Shown piece by piece: positions 47,019 through 58,519 of a stretch of DNA of 64,000 nucleotides; within the stretch, counting starts at the first letter, position 1, and each line of letters begins with the position of its first letter. A program made the position numbers and the translations under genes. The DNA comes from Isoetes taiwanensis. Taxonomy: Eukaryota; Streptophyta; Lycopodiopsida; Isoetales; Isoetaceae. The notes under the pieces are model-generated. The model saw nothing but the letters and a program-made list of their open reading frames with translations. It was not told where the DNA came from and ran no database searches. The stretch covers positions 978,300-1,042,299 of the forward strand of contig JAJEKV010000057.1 of assembly GCA_021234155.1 (NCBI GenBank), read 5' to 3'.

Positions 47019-47130
47019 CCCCTCACTTCTCAGATAGCACCCTACAAATCTGCTCCTGCCCTTCTAGCCGATTTCCCAACTCCCTGAGGCGCTCTTGCAA
47101 CCGTTTGTTACCCTCTTCTGCAATTAATCA

Positions 47131-48666
47131 ATGGCAACTTCTGATTTCCAGAGATGGTACAGCGCCATGCCTCATCGGCCGAGGCCGGCGTCGACCAAAT
47201 CTTCCAGATCTTCAGGAAGGAGGTAGGCGCCCAAGCAACCTTTTGCGCGACCCCAGCTTATAGTAGAGTCCTCGACCGAAGTTTCAAGCTAGGGTAGAAC
47301 CGCTTAGTGCAACTCCCCCTTGTATAGGATATTTTGTTCCTAGGCGGTCCCTGCGGCGGCATTAGGCGATGTCCCGAACATCGCCAAATACCTCACAAAC
47401 AAAGCGCACCGCACACCGAGCCAATGGTCCTAAGCGCCAACGGGACCAAGTACTTCTCTTTCAACACCGCCTACGGCAATCTTTCTCACCCACCGTGTCG
47501 GAGAACATCGTGGGGAAACCTCCATTCCCCATGGGCGTAGATCCATTAGCCGTGCAGAGAACAACGGCTCCTCACCGCATCTGAACAGAGGCAGGGAAGG
47601 GAAGGAAGAAGACCGGATGAACAGGAATCTGAGGAGGAGGAAGAAGATGTTGAGCTCGACCTAGCGAGGAGCAAATGACAAGCGGAGGCGAGAGTGGCAA
47701 GACCAAAGAAGCGTCAAGCAGACTCTCGAGTCGCGCCACCCCTCGGGTTAGGCATCACAAGCCTAGCTCCCATTATAATCGAAGGTGAGGAGTTTCTGCT
47801 CTAAGCGACATTCAAAACCTCCGGAGTCTTGGGGAAAGGGAATACCGACCAAGAGTTGCTGCACCAACTCGAAGAACAGGACTTGGGCGACTTCATCGTC
47901 AGGAGGAGAGTCCCGACTTCCCCCCTCCAAGTAAGGGAAGCCGACACTTACACGGGAGAGTTTACCTCCGACATCCAAGCCTACAGCAACATCAGGCAGA
48001 TCATGGAGGCAGACAAGGCTGAGAACAAGCTACCGACGGAGGAAGAGTTCCTTGCGCTCCAGGAACAGATGGGGATCCGTTATGCGACCTCAAACATCCT
48101 AACGGCAAGCTCGTCCGCAGCACCTCCCCGGGATAGGACAGCGACCCGACCTCGGGGAGGGCTTCAAAGAATCAGCCAACATTCTACGGGGAGCTCACCA
48201 CGGTGGAGGTTGATGATTTGGAAGCGAATTATGAGCTGGATACCGAAAGTGGCGAGGACCCGCCTCTCACGACGGGTCACTACGCTATTACACGGCCATT
48301 GCCGATGGATGGAAGAATAGCGGTTATCCACCGCAAAGTTCACCCCCGAGGCGAGGAAGGAGTAGCGTTGCTGATTGCACTCGTGATTTGGCCGCATGCA
48401 TGCGGTTACCCCTTAACTGCAAGTATGCAATCCCGGTGAAGAGAGCGGTAGCACTCGGCGTCTTCGACCGCCATACCTTACGGTGGCGGGCAAGACTGCC
48501 GCTGACGGCGGCTTATACCTCCCAATCGAGAATAGAAGATTTAGCAAGAGCATTACAGGGTGGATCTCCAGCCAATGTCCTTAGGAACTTGGGCCATTCA
48601 GTGGGAACAGCCCAAGTGAAAAAGTTCTTGGAGGATAATCCATCTTACCGGCATCAACAGAAGTGA
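47131..48666 (+). pseudogene. ORF2 region: unidentified protein, broken
   Basis: The frame from ATG 47131 (MATSDFQRWYSAMPH) soon stops. Better coding-like stretches lie in shifting frames: DQIFQIFRKEVGAQATF (about 47195), GKGNTDQELLHQLEEQDLGD (47829 on), NKLPTEEEFLALQEQMGIRY, VDDLEANYELDTESGEDPPL (about 48205) and SPANVLRNLGHSVGTAQVKK (about 48570), ending with a stop at 48664-48666. I looked for H4, H2A and H2B signatures and found none. It sits between the H3 ORF and gag and has its own hairpin/TATA leader. Function unknown. Confidence 0.45.
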
Positions 48667-49400
48667 TTAGCAGTAGTTGCAAGCTCTTGTATTAGTGTAA
48701 TATAAAATATAAATATAACATTCTCTTGCACTATAAATGTTTTGTTGATATATTTTGTGCCCCCTCAACCATGCCAACAAACATAAATAATGCAAGAAAG
48801 CAAGGAAAACTAACCATGTAGATATGAACCACTTGTGTATGCAGCTAGAGGCCTGAGCGCAGGAGAACGACAATAACCGGGGAACTTCTGTGGGGAACAG
48901 AGCCCTGTGCCACGCCCGGCAAGGAACCCGCTTTGAAGAGTTTGGACAAATGACTCCTTAAGAAGAAATATCGCAAATAAGGACCGGACCTCGAACAGAT
49001 AAAGGCCTTGCTAGCCGCACGCTGGCGAGGCGAGGTTCGGTGGTAGCGCTCAACCGCCGCAAGCATCATTTCGGAGAACAAGTAGAGACAAGAAGAGGAG
49101 CAAAGAGAGGAAGGTCCCAGCTCAGGGGACTCCTCAGGCTCAAGCTTCGATTGGGACTCGAGGTCCCCGAGGAAGAAGAAGAGCGAGAACCAAGTCCGGA
49201 GCGCATTTAAAGGCAGAGGAACCACCGGGAGGGGACGACAAAAAGGACACAAGAACCTTCCGACTACCGGAAGAAAGTAGACTCGTGCATTGGGAAATGT
49301 TTGGAAGGCCAGGAAGCTCGAACAATTCTCAAAGCGAGAAACAGTCGTCGCATGGAGGCAAGAGAGGCTTGGCTTCGACGAGATGAGCCGAATACGGCAA
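48667..49400 (+). other. Spacer and degraded gag N-terminus
   Basis: 48667-48830 is AT-rich and non-coding. From about 48840 fragments such as GPDLEQIKALLAARWRGEV suggest the start of gag in several frames with stops. Confidence 0.4.
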
Positions 49401-49410
49401 TGCCTATGGT

Positions 49411-50110
49411 ATGAAGGATAAGGATAAAGCGGGGGGTGGCAACGAACCCGAAGGGAGCAAAGACGCGATTTGGTGGAAGGGCTATGCCAAGGCTCATGGC
49501 TTAAGCAGGGATGCTTGCAGGTTCAAGAAGTTTGCTAAAGCCTTCAAGCGCCATTACGTTCCAAGAGAGCACAAGTCCAGTATGATGCAGCAGTTCTACA
49601 GGTTGCAGCAAGGCAACAAGTCAGTACAGAAATACACAGAGGAATTTATGAGGCTAAGGCTGTATGTGCCAAAGTTAGGAGAGAAGCACGCAGTGGAAAG
49701 CTACATTGAAGGTCTGAATGAGGAGATCCGCAAGCTTGTAAGGGCAATAAACCCAAGAACAAGATCGTAGTTTTGAGTCCAAGGCAATAAGTTTGCAAGG
49801 AACAGGACCCGAGAATAATAGGGGGCGAGGCGCAGAAGATTACCAAGATAAAGGCAAGGCAAAGAAAGTTCGGCCGAGAACGAGAACGGCCCCAGACCAG
49901 CTAGAGCCCCATATAGTGGCAATCAAGGGAAGCAGCAGGAGAAGAAGCAGGTGTCCTTCAAAGACAAACAGGAAGGGTCAAGCTACTCCAAAGCCGTGCG
50001 ATCCTTTCTGCAGGCCATGCCCAAGGAGAAGAGACAGGAGTGCATAGAAAAGCAGCTTTGCTTCAGGTGTTTCCAGCCAGGCCATAGAACAGCGAACTGC
50101 CCATATGTCA
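49411..50110 (+). pseudogene. gag of the H3 element: capsid and zinc knuckle
   Basis: The capsid part CRFKKFAKAFKRHYVPREHK, then QQGNKSVQKYTEEFMRLRLY, is Retrotrans_gag-like (49495-49690). A stop at 49768 is followed by a charged linker. The knuckle [14 protein letters not shown] lies at about 50058-50100, in the frame that runs on into protease and RT (49951-51243). gag and pol therefore formed one long frame before the breaks. Confidence 0.8.
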
Positions 50111-53100
50111 TGAGTGCAGCGCTAGCAGAGTTGGGAGATTGGGACACTTTGACTGACGACGACGGCGAGGAGGCCCGCGACTACATTCAGGGTGAGTGTC
50201 ATATCTTTGCCGCAATAGATACAGAGCAAGCAGAGAGCCAGTATAAAGTAATTTCCACAGTGGGAAAGGCCAAGGCCAAGTCATTTATAGTCCTAATAGA
50301 TTCAGGAAGTAGCCATAACTTTGCATCTCCAAGAATGGTTCAAATGTTGAAGTTGAAACCATTAAAGTCAAAGCCAAGGCCCGTTGTCTTAGCAAGTGGA
50401 GCAGTAAGGCAGACGGCAGGTAAAAGAATCAACTTTGACATCGACTTGCCGGGGATTAAGATCCAGATGGGGGCAGAGGTAATGGGCATCGGCAAGTACG
50501 ACTTGATAATAGGTATGGAGTACCTTGGACCAGCAGGGGCCATTATTGATTGTGGAAAGCGGAAGGTGACCTTCCCAACACCCGACGGCAAGATCATTGA
50601 GATAACAGGTAAAGAAGTTGTTCCCATCATGCAGTGTATGTCTTCTAAACGGCTGTTCAAGTGCATCAAGAGTGAGCAGGTAGCATACATCTTCAAGCTT
50701 GAGATTAGCGAGCCGGAATTGGAAGGAAGCAAAGAAGACAAGATGCTCAGCAAGTTGCCGAGGCAAATAGCTAAGTTGATCACGGAGTTCCACGATCTCT
50801 TTCCAGATGAGATCAAGCAGCTCCCTCCTTATAGGGGAGTCGAGTGCGAGATAGCACTCGAACCAGGAACAAAGCCCACAAGCAAGGCTCCATATAGAAT
50901 GACAACGCAGGAATTGTCGGAGCTAAAGAAGCAGTTGCAGGAGCTGCTCGACCTAGGTTTCATTAGACCTAGCGTCGCCGAGATTCGAGCGCCCATTCTT
51001 TTTGTCAAGAAGAAGGATGGATCTTTGAGGATGTGCATAGACTATAGACAGTTGAATAAGCACACCATTAAGAACAAGTATGCGCTTCCAAGATCAGACG
51101 ACTTGATGGATCAGCTTCAAGGAGCAAAGATCTTCTCCAAAATTGACTTAAGGTCAGGTTATCATCAGATAAGGATAAAGGAGGAGGATATCCACAAGAC
51201 CGCCTTGACGCTTTGCAGTATGGGCATTATGAGTTCACGGTGATGCCTTTCGGCTTATCAAATGCCCCATAACGTTCATGAGGCTCATGAACGATATCTT
51301 CAGGGAGTTCCTGGACACCTTTGTGATTGTTTTCTTTGATGACATTTTGGTGTATAGCAGATCCCTTGAAGAGCACGTGCAACACTTGAGAAGGGTGCTA
51401 GAGAAGTTGAGGAGGCACCAGTTGTACGCCAAGTTGTCGAAGTGCCACTTCGCAACAGAGAAGGTGGAATACCTTGGTCATGTGATCTCGGCAGAAGGCA
51501 TCTCGACGGACCCCGCCAAGATTGAAGCAGTGATTCAGTGGCCGGCGCCGAAGAATGTGCACGAGGTCAGAAGTTTTCTCGGTCTAGCGGGGTACTACAG
51601 GAAGTTCGTGAAGAACTTTGCTAAGATAGCAGCCCCGTTAACAGACCTGACGAGGGCAGAGAAGGCGAAAGATTGGGTAGAGCATTGGCACAAGAAAGCC
51701 CAAAAGGGATTTGAATTGTTGAAGGAAGCTTTAACAACAGCCCCAGTCTTAACCCTGCCGGACCCGGAGAAGGATAAGCTTGTAGCAACAGATGCGAGTA
51801 AGATAGCTACAGGTGCAGTGCTTATGCAAGAAGAACGTGTGGTAGCGTATGATTCCAGGAAGATGAACGACGCCGAGACGCGCTACCCAACGCACGATCA
51901 GGAGTTGCTTGCGGTTACCGGGGGGCATTAAGAATATGGAGGCACTATCTCTTGGGAAGGAAGTTCCAATTGGATACCGACCATCAGAGCCTCCAATATG
52001 TATTCACGCAACCACACCTCAATCTGAGGCAGCGGAGATGGATGGAGTTCCTCGAAGAATATGACTTTGATATAGTCTACAAGCCGGGGAAGCTCAATGT
52101 GGTAGCAGATGCGCTTTCAAGGCACCCCCTGACAACTAGAGTGCATTGCAACGCAATTTCAACGCTCTCCAGCGACTTTGGTAAGAAGATTGAAGAGTCC
52201 TTGCCAATGGATGTGGATTTCGGGGAAGTATGGGTAAGCCTCTCTAAGGAGGCTAGAACAGATAAAGAACGGGAGGCCTTCAAGCATTATAAGAAGGAAG
52301 GCAACCTGTTATACCATAAGAACAAGTTGTGCGTACCCGAATCATCAGGTGTAAGGAAGTTGATCCTCCATGACACGCACAACAGCCCAATAGCTGGCCA
52401 TGCGGGATTCATGAAAACATATTTCAAAGTCTTGCAGCAGCCTATTATTGGCCGAGGAATGAAGAAGCAAATAGCTCGCTACATCAAGGAATGTCGGCCT
52501 ATGCCGCCAGACGAAGCGCGTAAGCTTCAATTCCAGGGGCATTAGAGCCATTAGCAGTGCCAAACGCTAAGTGGGAGGTAATCAGCATGGATTTCATCAC
52601 AGGACTCCCAAGAACAGCGAGAGGCAAGGATGCCTTGATGGTAGTGGTCGACAAGTTGTCAAAGATGGCACATTTTGTGCCTTGCAGGACCACGATATCT
52701 GACTATGGATACAAAGAAAGCTCTTCACCAAAGAGATCTTCGAGGCTTCATGGCATGCCAAGGGAGATTATCTCCGACAGAGATCGAAGTTCATGAGTGC
52801 CTTTGGCAAGACCTCTTTATGACGATTCAGACCAAGCTATCCATGAGCACGGCGTATCATCCTCGACGGATGGCCAAAGCGGAGGCGGACCAACAGGATC
52901 TTAGAAGACATGCTACTGAAACTATGTCTGGAATAAGCAAAGTATGTGGGAAGAATTCATTCACTTGGTGGAGTTTGCATACAATAGCACCAAGCAGGAA
53001 TCGTCCCAGATGTCGCCATTTATGATCAATTATGGCTATCAGTGCCTAACTCCAGACACTTGGCACAACCCCGTGTCAAAAGTAGAAGTTTCGCAGCAGA

Positions 53101-53690
53101 TGTTGGCCGATATGCAGCAGCTCGTGGAAGAGGTTCGAGGGTATCTGCTAGCAGCAAGAAGTCGACAAAAGAGCATTGCCGACAAGCATCGAACGGTAAG
53201 AGAGTTCAAAGTTGGAGATGATGTTTGGCTCAAGATCAAGGTAAAGCAGGCGAAGCTCAGGATTGGGAATTGCAAGAAGCTTGCTCCAAGGTGGGCTGGA
53301 CCCTTCAGAATAATCAAGAGAGTAGGTAATCAATCCTACAAGTTGGAATTGCCAGCACACCTAAAGATCCATAAGGTCTTCCACGTGAGTTTGTTGAAGA
53401 AGCATACTCCAAATCCGCATTTAAGTCTTGGACACTCCAACGTTGTTGGAAATGACGGAGGAGCAGCTGGAAATAGTTCCAGAAATGATTCTTGATAGAG
53501 CTTTTAAGAAGACAAGGAGGTCAGAATTCCTCCAGTACTTGGTCAAGTGGAAACACTTGCCAGTGGAAGACGCCACGTGGGTACTTAAGAAAGATTTAGT
53601 AAAGCAGTACCCACAATTTATGGAGCAATGGGACGGCAAGGTCATCTCCGAAGAAATCGGCTCAGGCATGTCGATTTGCGTAGGTTAATT
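49951..53690 (+). pseudogene. pol of the H3 element: PR, RT, RNase H, integrase, chromodomain
   Basis: Protease [13 protein letters not shown] (about 50297). [21 protein letters not shown] (about 51000), a frame break near 51215, then [10 protein letters not shown] and [10 protein letters not shown] (catalytic DD). RNase [18 protein letters not shown], a frame break near 51925, then [15 protein letters not shown]. Integrase: the zinc region [14 protein letters not shown]...YIKECRPM has lost part of its CC pair; the core has MDFITGLPRT, then ISDRDRS with another break, then a degraded STAYHP segment. GPY/F module: PRWAGPFRIIKRVGNQSYKL. Chromodomain at 53428-53690: LQYLVKWKHLPVEDATWV. At least four frame breaks make it inactive. 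Confidence 0.9.
53460..53640 (+). other. Chromodomain at the end of pol
   Basis: VPEMILDRAFKKTRRSEFLQ is followed by YLVKWKHLPVEDATWVLKKD and a terminal helix ending YPQFMEQW. The Tyr-Leu-Val-Lys-Trp-Lys and ATW residues supply the aromatic positions that bind methyl-lysine in HP1-type domains. A frame change just before it (about 53455) separates it from integrase. Chromovirus integrases use this domain to direct insertion to H3K9-methylated chromatin. Confidence 0.85.
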
Positions 53691-54546
53691 CTTGTATAGA
53701 TTAATCTACGCATGCAACCTATGCTTGGTATGGGTCGCATGCGCTGTTACCGATGATGAGACCACTACGGTGATCTCTAGGGCGTGGTGTAATGTCAATG
53801 TAGGCATGACCGCGTTTCCGCTTGGGCGAGTGGAAGGTAGATTAGAAAGTCTACCGTCCCCACGGAAGGAGACGGCCCGAGAGAAAAGAGGTCATTAAGG
53901 AATGCATTGATAGGGAAAGCACCTTTAGCCCCATATATGCTTTGATAGGAGGAATCCATCCTTCAACCCCCCCACGAGAAGGATATCCTCCACGCTGGGC
54001 AACTAGAGGTGTAGGCATGAGCGGCATATAGGCATATAGGCGCTGTCTCCCCGGCCATTATGGAAGATTCATCCTCTTCCTACGCCGGGAGATTAGCCAT
54101 GCATTCATGTAGATAGGTGGGGTGGTCACCATATAACCAAAATTTATTAAACAATTAAAACGGTACTAACGTAGTGTCGACCTGCAGGCCAGTAGAGCGC
54201 TCCGGAGGGCAAGGAGGTCGAGCTACGAAGACTTGCAACACAAGTTTTGTTGGAATGTGTTGCAAGGAATGAAGAGTACCTCGGACAGTAATTATAGATA
54301 TGAAATGTTGAAATTTTGTCTAACTTAACATAGTGAATAACTTGTTAATGGTGTTATGAATTGATAAGTATTCCATAATATAATAACGTAATAATGTTCT
54401 AAAAGTAATTACCTTAGAGTAATCGTGATAAATGTATAAAGATTATATTGTAGGTATCACGTTGATTGCAGGGTGCAGGTTAGGAAGATCCCAAGGTGGG
54501 AGACCCCACGATCTTCGGGGACGACATCATTTCAAGGTGGGGAGAA
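53691..54546 (+). other. 3' untranslated region and polypurine tract
   Basis: No gene. The polypurine tract AGGTGGGGAGAA is at 54535-54546, immediately before the 3' LTR. Confidence 0.7.
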
Positions 54547-56117
54547 TGTGACGTTCAAAGACAAGATATGCCCCGGGGCGTACATTGTATCGCCATCGCC
54601 ACGCCGCATTACCGCCACCCCATTGACGGGTAAGCCAACGGATAGCCAGGTAAGTAGCCCTAGGGGGCAACTTGCTAGGAGTGTTCATATATTATTAATG
54701 TGCACATGTGCACATTAATGAGGGCACACCTTTCCATGTTGGCATATTTTGCCACCTAGCCACTAAAGGCAAGTGGGGCCTTCCAATTATCCCACATGCC
54801 AAATTGGGTAATTGGAAACCCTAGCCTAAACCCCATGTCTATTTAGGGTAGGAAAACCCTAGCTTGCTAGTTTTTCGTCCTTAGGGGTTTTAGAGCTCAG
54901 TTTTGGCTGCCCCAGAGCCAAAACCGCCTCCCGTGACGCTGCCAAGCTTAATTATGCCATCGGTTTCCACGAATTCGATCAGCTCGGCCAGGATGGTTGA
55001 ACTCAGTCAGGAGGAGCCACTCAAGGATCAGGTATTTGGTCAATTTAATAGCTTAAACCGTCTTCTAGTCATAGAAGAATCAGAGGGTTTAGACTATTAA
55101 ATTGCCCATAGTAGTTATCTAGATCTTAGATCTGGGACACTAACTAAAGAACCTAACTCTATGATTGGATCTAGTTCTTTAGTTCTTCCGTGATATATTT
55201 GGACGATGTATTTCTCGTGAACTCCTTGTATTGGGAAGGGGGTAGAGGCCCTAAAGCTTGTAGTTGATGCTCCTAGAGTAGCCTCTCTAGCACACTTGTA
55301 GATTCGGCTTTGTGTACAAGAGCCACACCTGGGTTGTGGGTGAAGGGGCCGACCGGGCTAAGAAGGAGATTCATGTCCCCGATTCTTGAACGATCCCCCT
55401 GGTGTGTAAAGCCTACCGGGGATCATTGTGACTAGGTCCGATGGCTTACCACCGAAAGTGCGGGTAAGGCATGGGCTCGACACCCGTGAAGTGGTGTACA
55501 CTTTCCAGTGGGTTCAAAAACACGGGCAGCGGTGGCCCTCTAGTCACCTTGAGTTAGCATGCGATCTCCGGAGGGAGTGATCCCTACCGCCCCATCGAAC
55601 CGGGAGGATGAGACCGGGGAATAGCCCCCTTCGGCTATGCATCCGGGCGGAAGGCCAGGTCCCAACACTTTTCAGCCTACTCGCAAAGTGTGCAATGGGA
55701 GGGGCGGATGGAGTGGACAACCCTATGCCATGTTCTTATGCCGCCCAAATCCATTGCCATGAATTCGTCCCCAACGAACTCCTCGAGACCCAAGCCGCCA
55801 CCATCCTTTGAGTCTGAGCCTTGGGTAGGATCCCCTATGTGATGTGCTGATCTTTGTCTATGCAGATATGAGGAGGACCATCCTTCGAGATGGTCACAGG
55901 ATGTTGATGTATGTGCTACTGACATGTATGTTTACGCTTCCGCAGCCTAGGTAGGCCCGGAGGGAGCGGGGTAGAATGACACCTTCACTCTTCCCACTGA
56001 GACTCGTTACGGGTGCAGTGATATGTGGAGGGCCCTGTATCAGCATGGAGCTGGTGTGGGGGAAGAACTCCTGTTTGTATACGGTGAGTGCACCGTATAC
56101 GAGTAGGGGACGTCACA
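54547..56117 (+). repeat. 3' LTR of the H3 element
   Basis: 1571 bp, TGTGACGT...ACGTCACA, partner of 42959-44523. Followed by the target duplication TTGTT. Confidence 0.95.
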
Positions 56118-56870
56118 TTGTTCAAGCGCTTTATAGGCTTCGTTGGCCTTTAAAAGCTCATCTTCTTTAAATTTTATGTTGCTTGATAGAAAAGACATGG
56201 CATTTTCCATAGATCTCTTATCTATAGCCGATGATGCTTTCTCCATTCTATCTTTGGCATCTTGCATTTGCCCTTCTGCATAAGCCATCTCATGAGAACA
56301 CTTCTTCCAATATTTTTTGCTTTCCTTGCACTTTGGTGTAGCGTCTTGCGATCTCTCAACAACTATACTCAATTTAAATGCGCAAATCTGATATCACTTG
56401 ACAAAGTGCCTTTTCACTCAAATCATATTCCTGTTTATCTAGAGCACCAATAGTAGATGATTGAACATCTGCCTTTTCTTTTGGTTTCTCCCTCTTTTCG
56501 TTCTTTACAACAAATGATTTCCAATTGATTTGGCTGCCACTTATTTGCAATGCAAATGCCTTGGCATAAAACTTACCTATCTCCCCAATACACACATCAA
56601 ACCTTTGGTAGCATCGCCGATATACATCTAAAAACCGATCCACATATTCTCGTGATTCATCCTTGAGAATTTATATATTTGCTTCTTACCATCACATTTT
56701 GGCGCCCCAAAGATTTTGCAGATCTCTTCGTCATCTATTTCTGCTTTTCTCACGTCTGTTTGCGTCAGGCCTTCGCATGATAATTTAGAAGTGTCCATAA
56801 TCATTTCTCGCTCTGCGGCTGAGAAGTGTTCCTCTTCTTTCTTCATCTTACACAAGCTCTTTCTCAGAGG
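56118..56870 (-). pseudogene. 5' part of the RING/FCP1-like gene split by the H3 element
   Basis: Reads leftward into the insertion point. From about 56855: KMKKEEEHFSAAEREMI, EEICKIFGAPKCDG; a frame change near 56660; EYVDRFLDVYRRCYQRFDVC; a frame change near 56385; KKYWKKCSHEMAYAEGQM and a coiled-coil-like stretch ending EAYKALEQ at the insertion. The exon resumes at 42958 with Cys-Ala-Gln-Lys before a GT donor. Two internal frame changes show decay beyond the insertion itself. Confidence 0.7.
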
Positions 56871-56879
56871 GACATCTTT

Positions 56880-58112
56880 GTAACATAAACATAGCAGAAT
56901 TTATGGTATTAGTGCTACATATAAACATAGCAGAAAAATATGGTATTAGTGCTACATATAAAATTAGTGACAAAGATGCAAGTTTGGGACTTCCTGCAAC
57001 TAATTAGTAACCTAATACTAAATAGTACAAATTTAGTAAATAAAATCAAATGCAATGCTAACTAGCAATTAAATTTGTGATTAGTACACAACCACAAACA
57101 TTAGTACAAGCCAACCTAATTAAGTGCTATTTAGTTTAGCAGTACTAATATATAACATACATTTTACTATTTAGTGCCTTGACGTCAATAGTTATTATTA
57201 GCAATATCTAATGCTAATTTGCGATTGTGCTGACCACTAAGAAATATACCTTGATTGATTAGCGTTTACTTAATCCCAAATATGGCCTCCAATTTCATCA
57301 TGGCAGATCCTTTTTCTCTCTAGTCAAATGCATCAAAATTTAAATGTTGGAAGCATATTTAGGTACATAATAAAGACACATGCTATCCGACGCCATCAAG
57401 ACATTTAGGTAATGCATAGTTCTGAACTCCAACTATGGATCCGCCATCATTTTCTCTGAGATCTACATAATGTATAATGCTAACCAACAAAACCAATTGC
57501 TAACCGGGATCTTGTGGCAAGAATTTCCTTTTAATGTATATAAACAGAAAAAAAAAATTACTTAACTACAAACCTAGCCCTGTATGCAGTGTTCTATTAA
57601 GAACCAATGAAATTTATCAAGCAGCCATTATTAACAGAGAATGGAAGCAAATATGTGGAGTACCTCACTCGCCCTAGAAAACTCGGGATGTGGCATGTCC
57701 GTATGCGAAATATTGGACCTACTACTTTCTCGATATAAAACATATGACAGAGCAAAAGATTAGGTCGAGTTGCAATTGAACATTTCAAAGAACAAGTGAT
57801 ATTTCTTTCTGTATACCTTTTGCTAGGAAAAACAAGAAGAACCATGAGCATGAGAGGAAAAAAAATTCAGAGCACAAGCTAGCTATTTGTGCATTCTTAC
57901 TTATGTTCATAACAACACTTATAATGTTAATTAAAATGAGTCATTTCAATTTCGTGGATGCATTTTTATTGTGTTCCGTTTCTATGACCCTCATTTCCAA
58001 ATTAACATTGAGCAGAGACCACCTAATTTCCAAATTAACATTTGGCAGACTCATTTCCAAAACTGAAATGCATAAGCATGAAAATAATACCTTCTTTTCA
58101 TCATATAACTCT
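56880..58112. other. No gene recognised
   Basis: AT-rich. Short local duplications: CATAAACATAGCAGAA(T/A) at 56884 and 56922, and ATTTCCAAATTAACATT at 57988 and 58027. No coding or splice pattern. Confidence 0.5.
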
Positions 58113-58418
58113 TCAATGCATTAAATCTCTACAGAAGAACGAAATTTCAACCTTGTTTTGGTTTACAGATCTGCCGAATGCCTGATCCAGTTTGCAATTC
58201 GAAATGCCACCACCCCCTTGAATGAAATGATTTAAATTCATGCCATATGCTCGCATAAATTTCAAGCAAATGGCGTCCTTTATCTCGGCTAGATTGCAAG
58301 CATCTGGCTCGATAGCAACAGCAAGAAAGCTCTCCATAGTCATCGAAAATGTGGGAAAAACTTTCCCCGAAAATGTTGGGAGGGAATCAGGTGAATAATT
58401 AGTGCTAACGTAATTCAA
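58113..58418 (-). CDS. Unidentified reading frame, about 100 aa
   Basis: Open frame with SGKVFPTFSMTMESFLAVAI and EPDACNLAEIKDAICLKFMR. It could be one exon of an unknown gene. No domain recognised. It starts next to the inverted dispersed-repeat edge at 58489. Confidence 0.3.
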   Translation of the reverse strand: MNYVSTNYSPDSLPTFSGKVFPTFSMTMESFLAVAIEPDACNLAEIKDAICLKFMRAYGMNLNHFIQGGGGISNCKLDQAFGRSVNQNKVEISFFCRDLMH

Positions 58419-58488
58419 AATTATTCGAGAATTAAGGAAACGGTTAGGGCTATTTTTTAGTCCTAATTTGTTTTTATTTGAGCCACCC

Positions 58489-58519
58489 TAATGTGCTTGG
58501 ACCCTTTAGCTACCATTCC
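58489..58519 (-). repeat. Dispersed-repeat edge, inverted
   Basis: Reverse complement reads GTAGCTAAAGGGTCCAAGCA, then CATTAGGG; nearly the same words occur at 22532-22560. Confidence 0.55.

Larger units (their letters stand above)
42959..56117 (+). mobile_element. Chromodomain Ty3/gypsy retrotransposon encoding a histone H3
   Basis: 13,159 bp. Ends are TGTGACGT...ACGTCACA and the target duplication TTGTT is at 42954-42958 and 56118-56122. Order: 5' LTR, initiator-Met primer site, hairpin pair, TATA, ORF1 (histone H3), hairpin pair, TATA, ORF2 region (unidentified), gag, protease-RT-RNase H-integrase-chromodomain, polypurine tract, 3' LTR. gag and pol are broken; ORF1 is not. The element sits in an exon of a reverse-strand RING/FCP1-like gene. 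The chromodomain at the end of pol and the gypsy domain order make it a chromovirus-type element. The H3 ORF and the ORF2 region are additions to that plan. Confidence 0.95.

Noticed and set aside
47131-48666. A second captured histone (H4, H2A or H2B) in the ORF2 region
   Set aside because: Looked for histone signatures in all three forward frames and found none.
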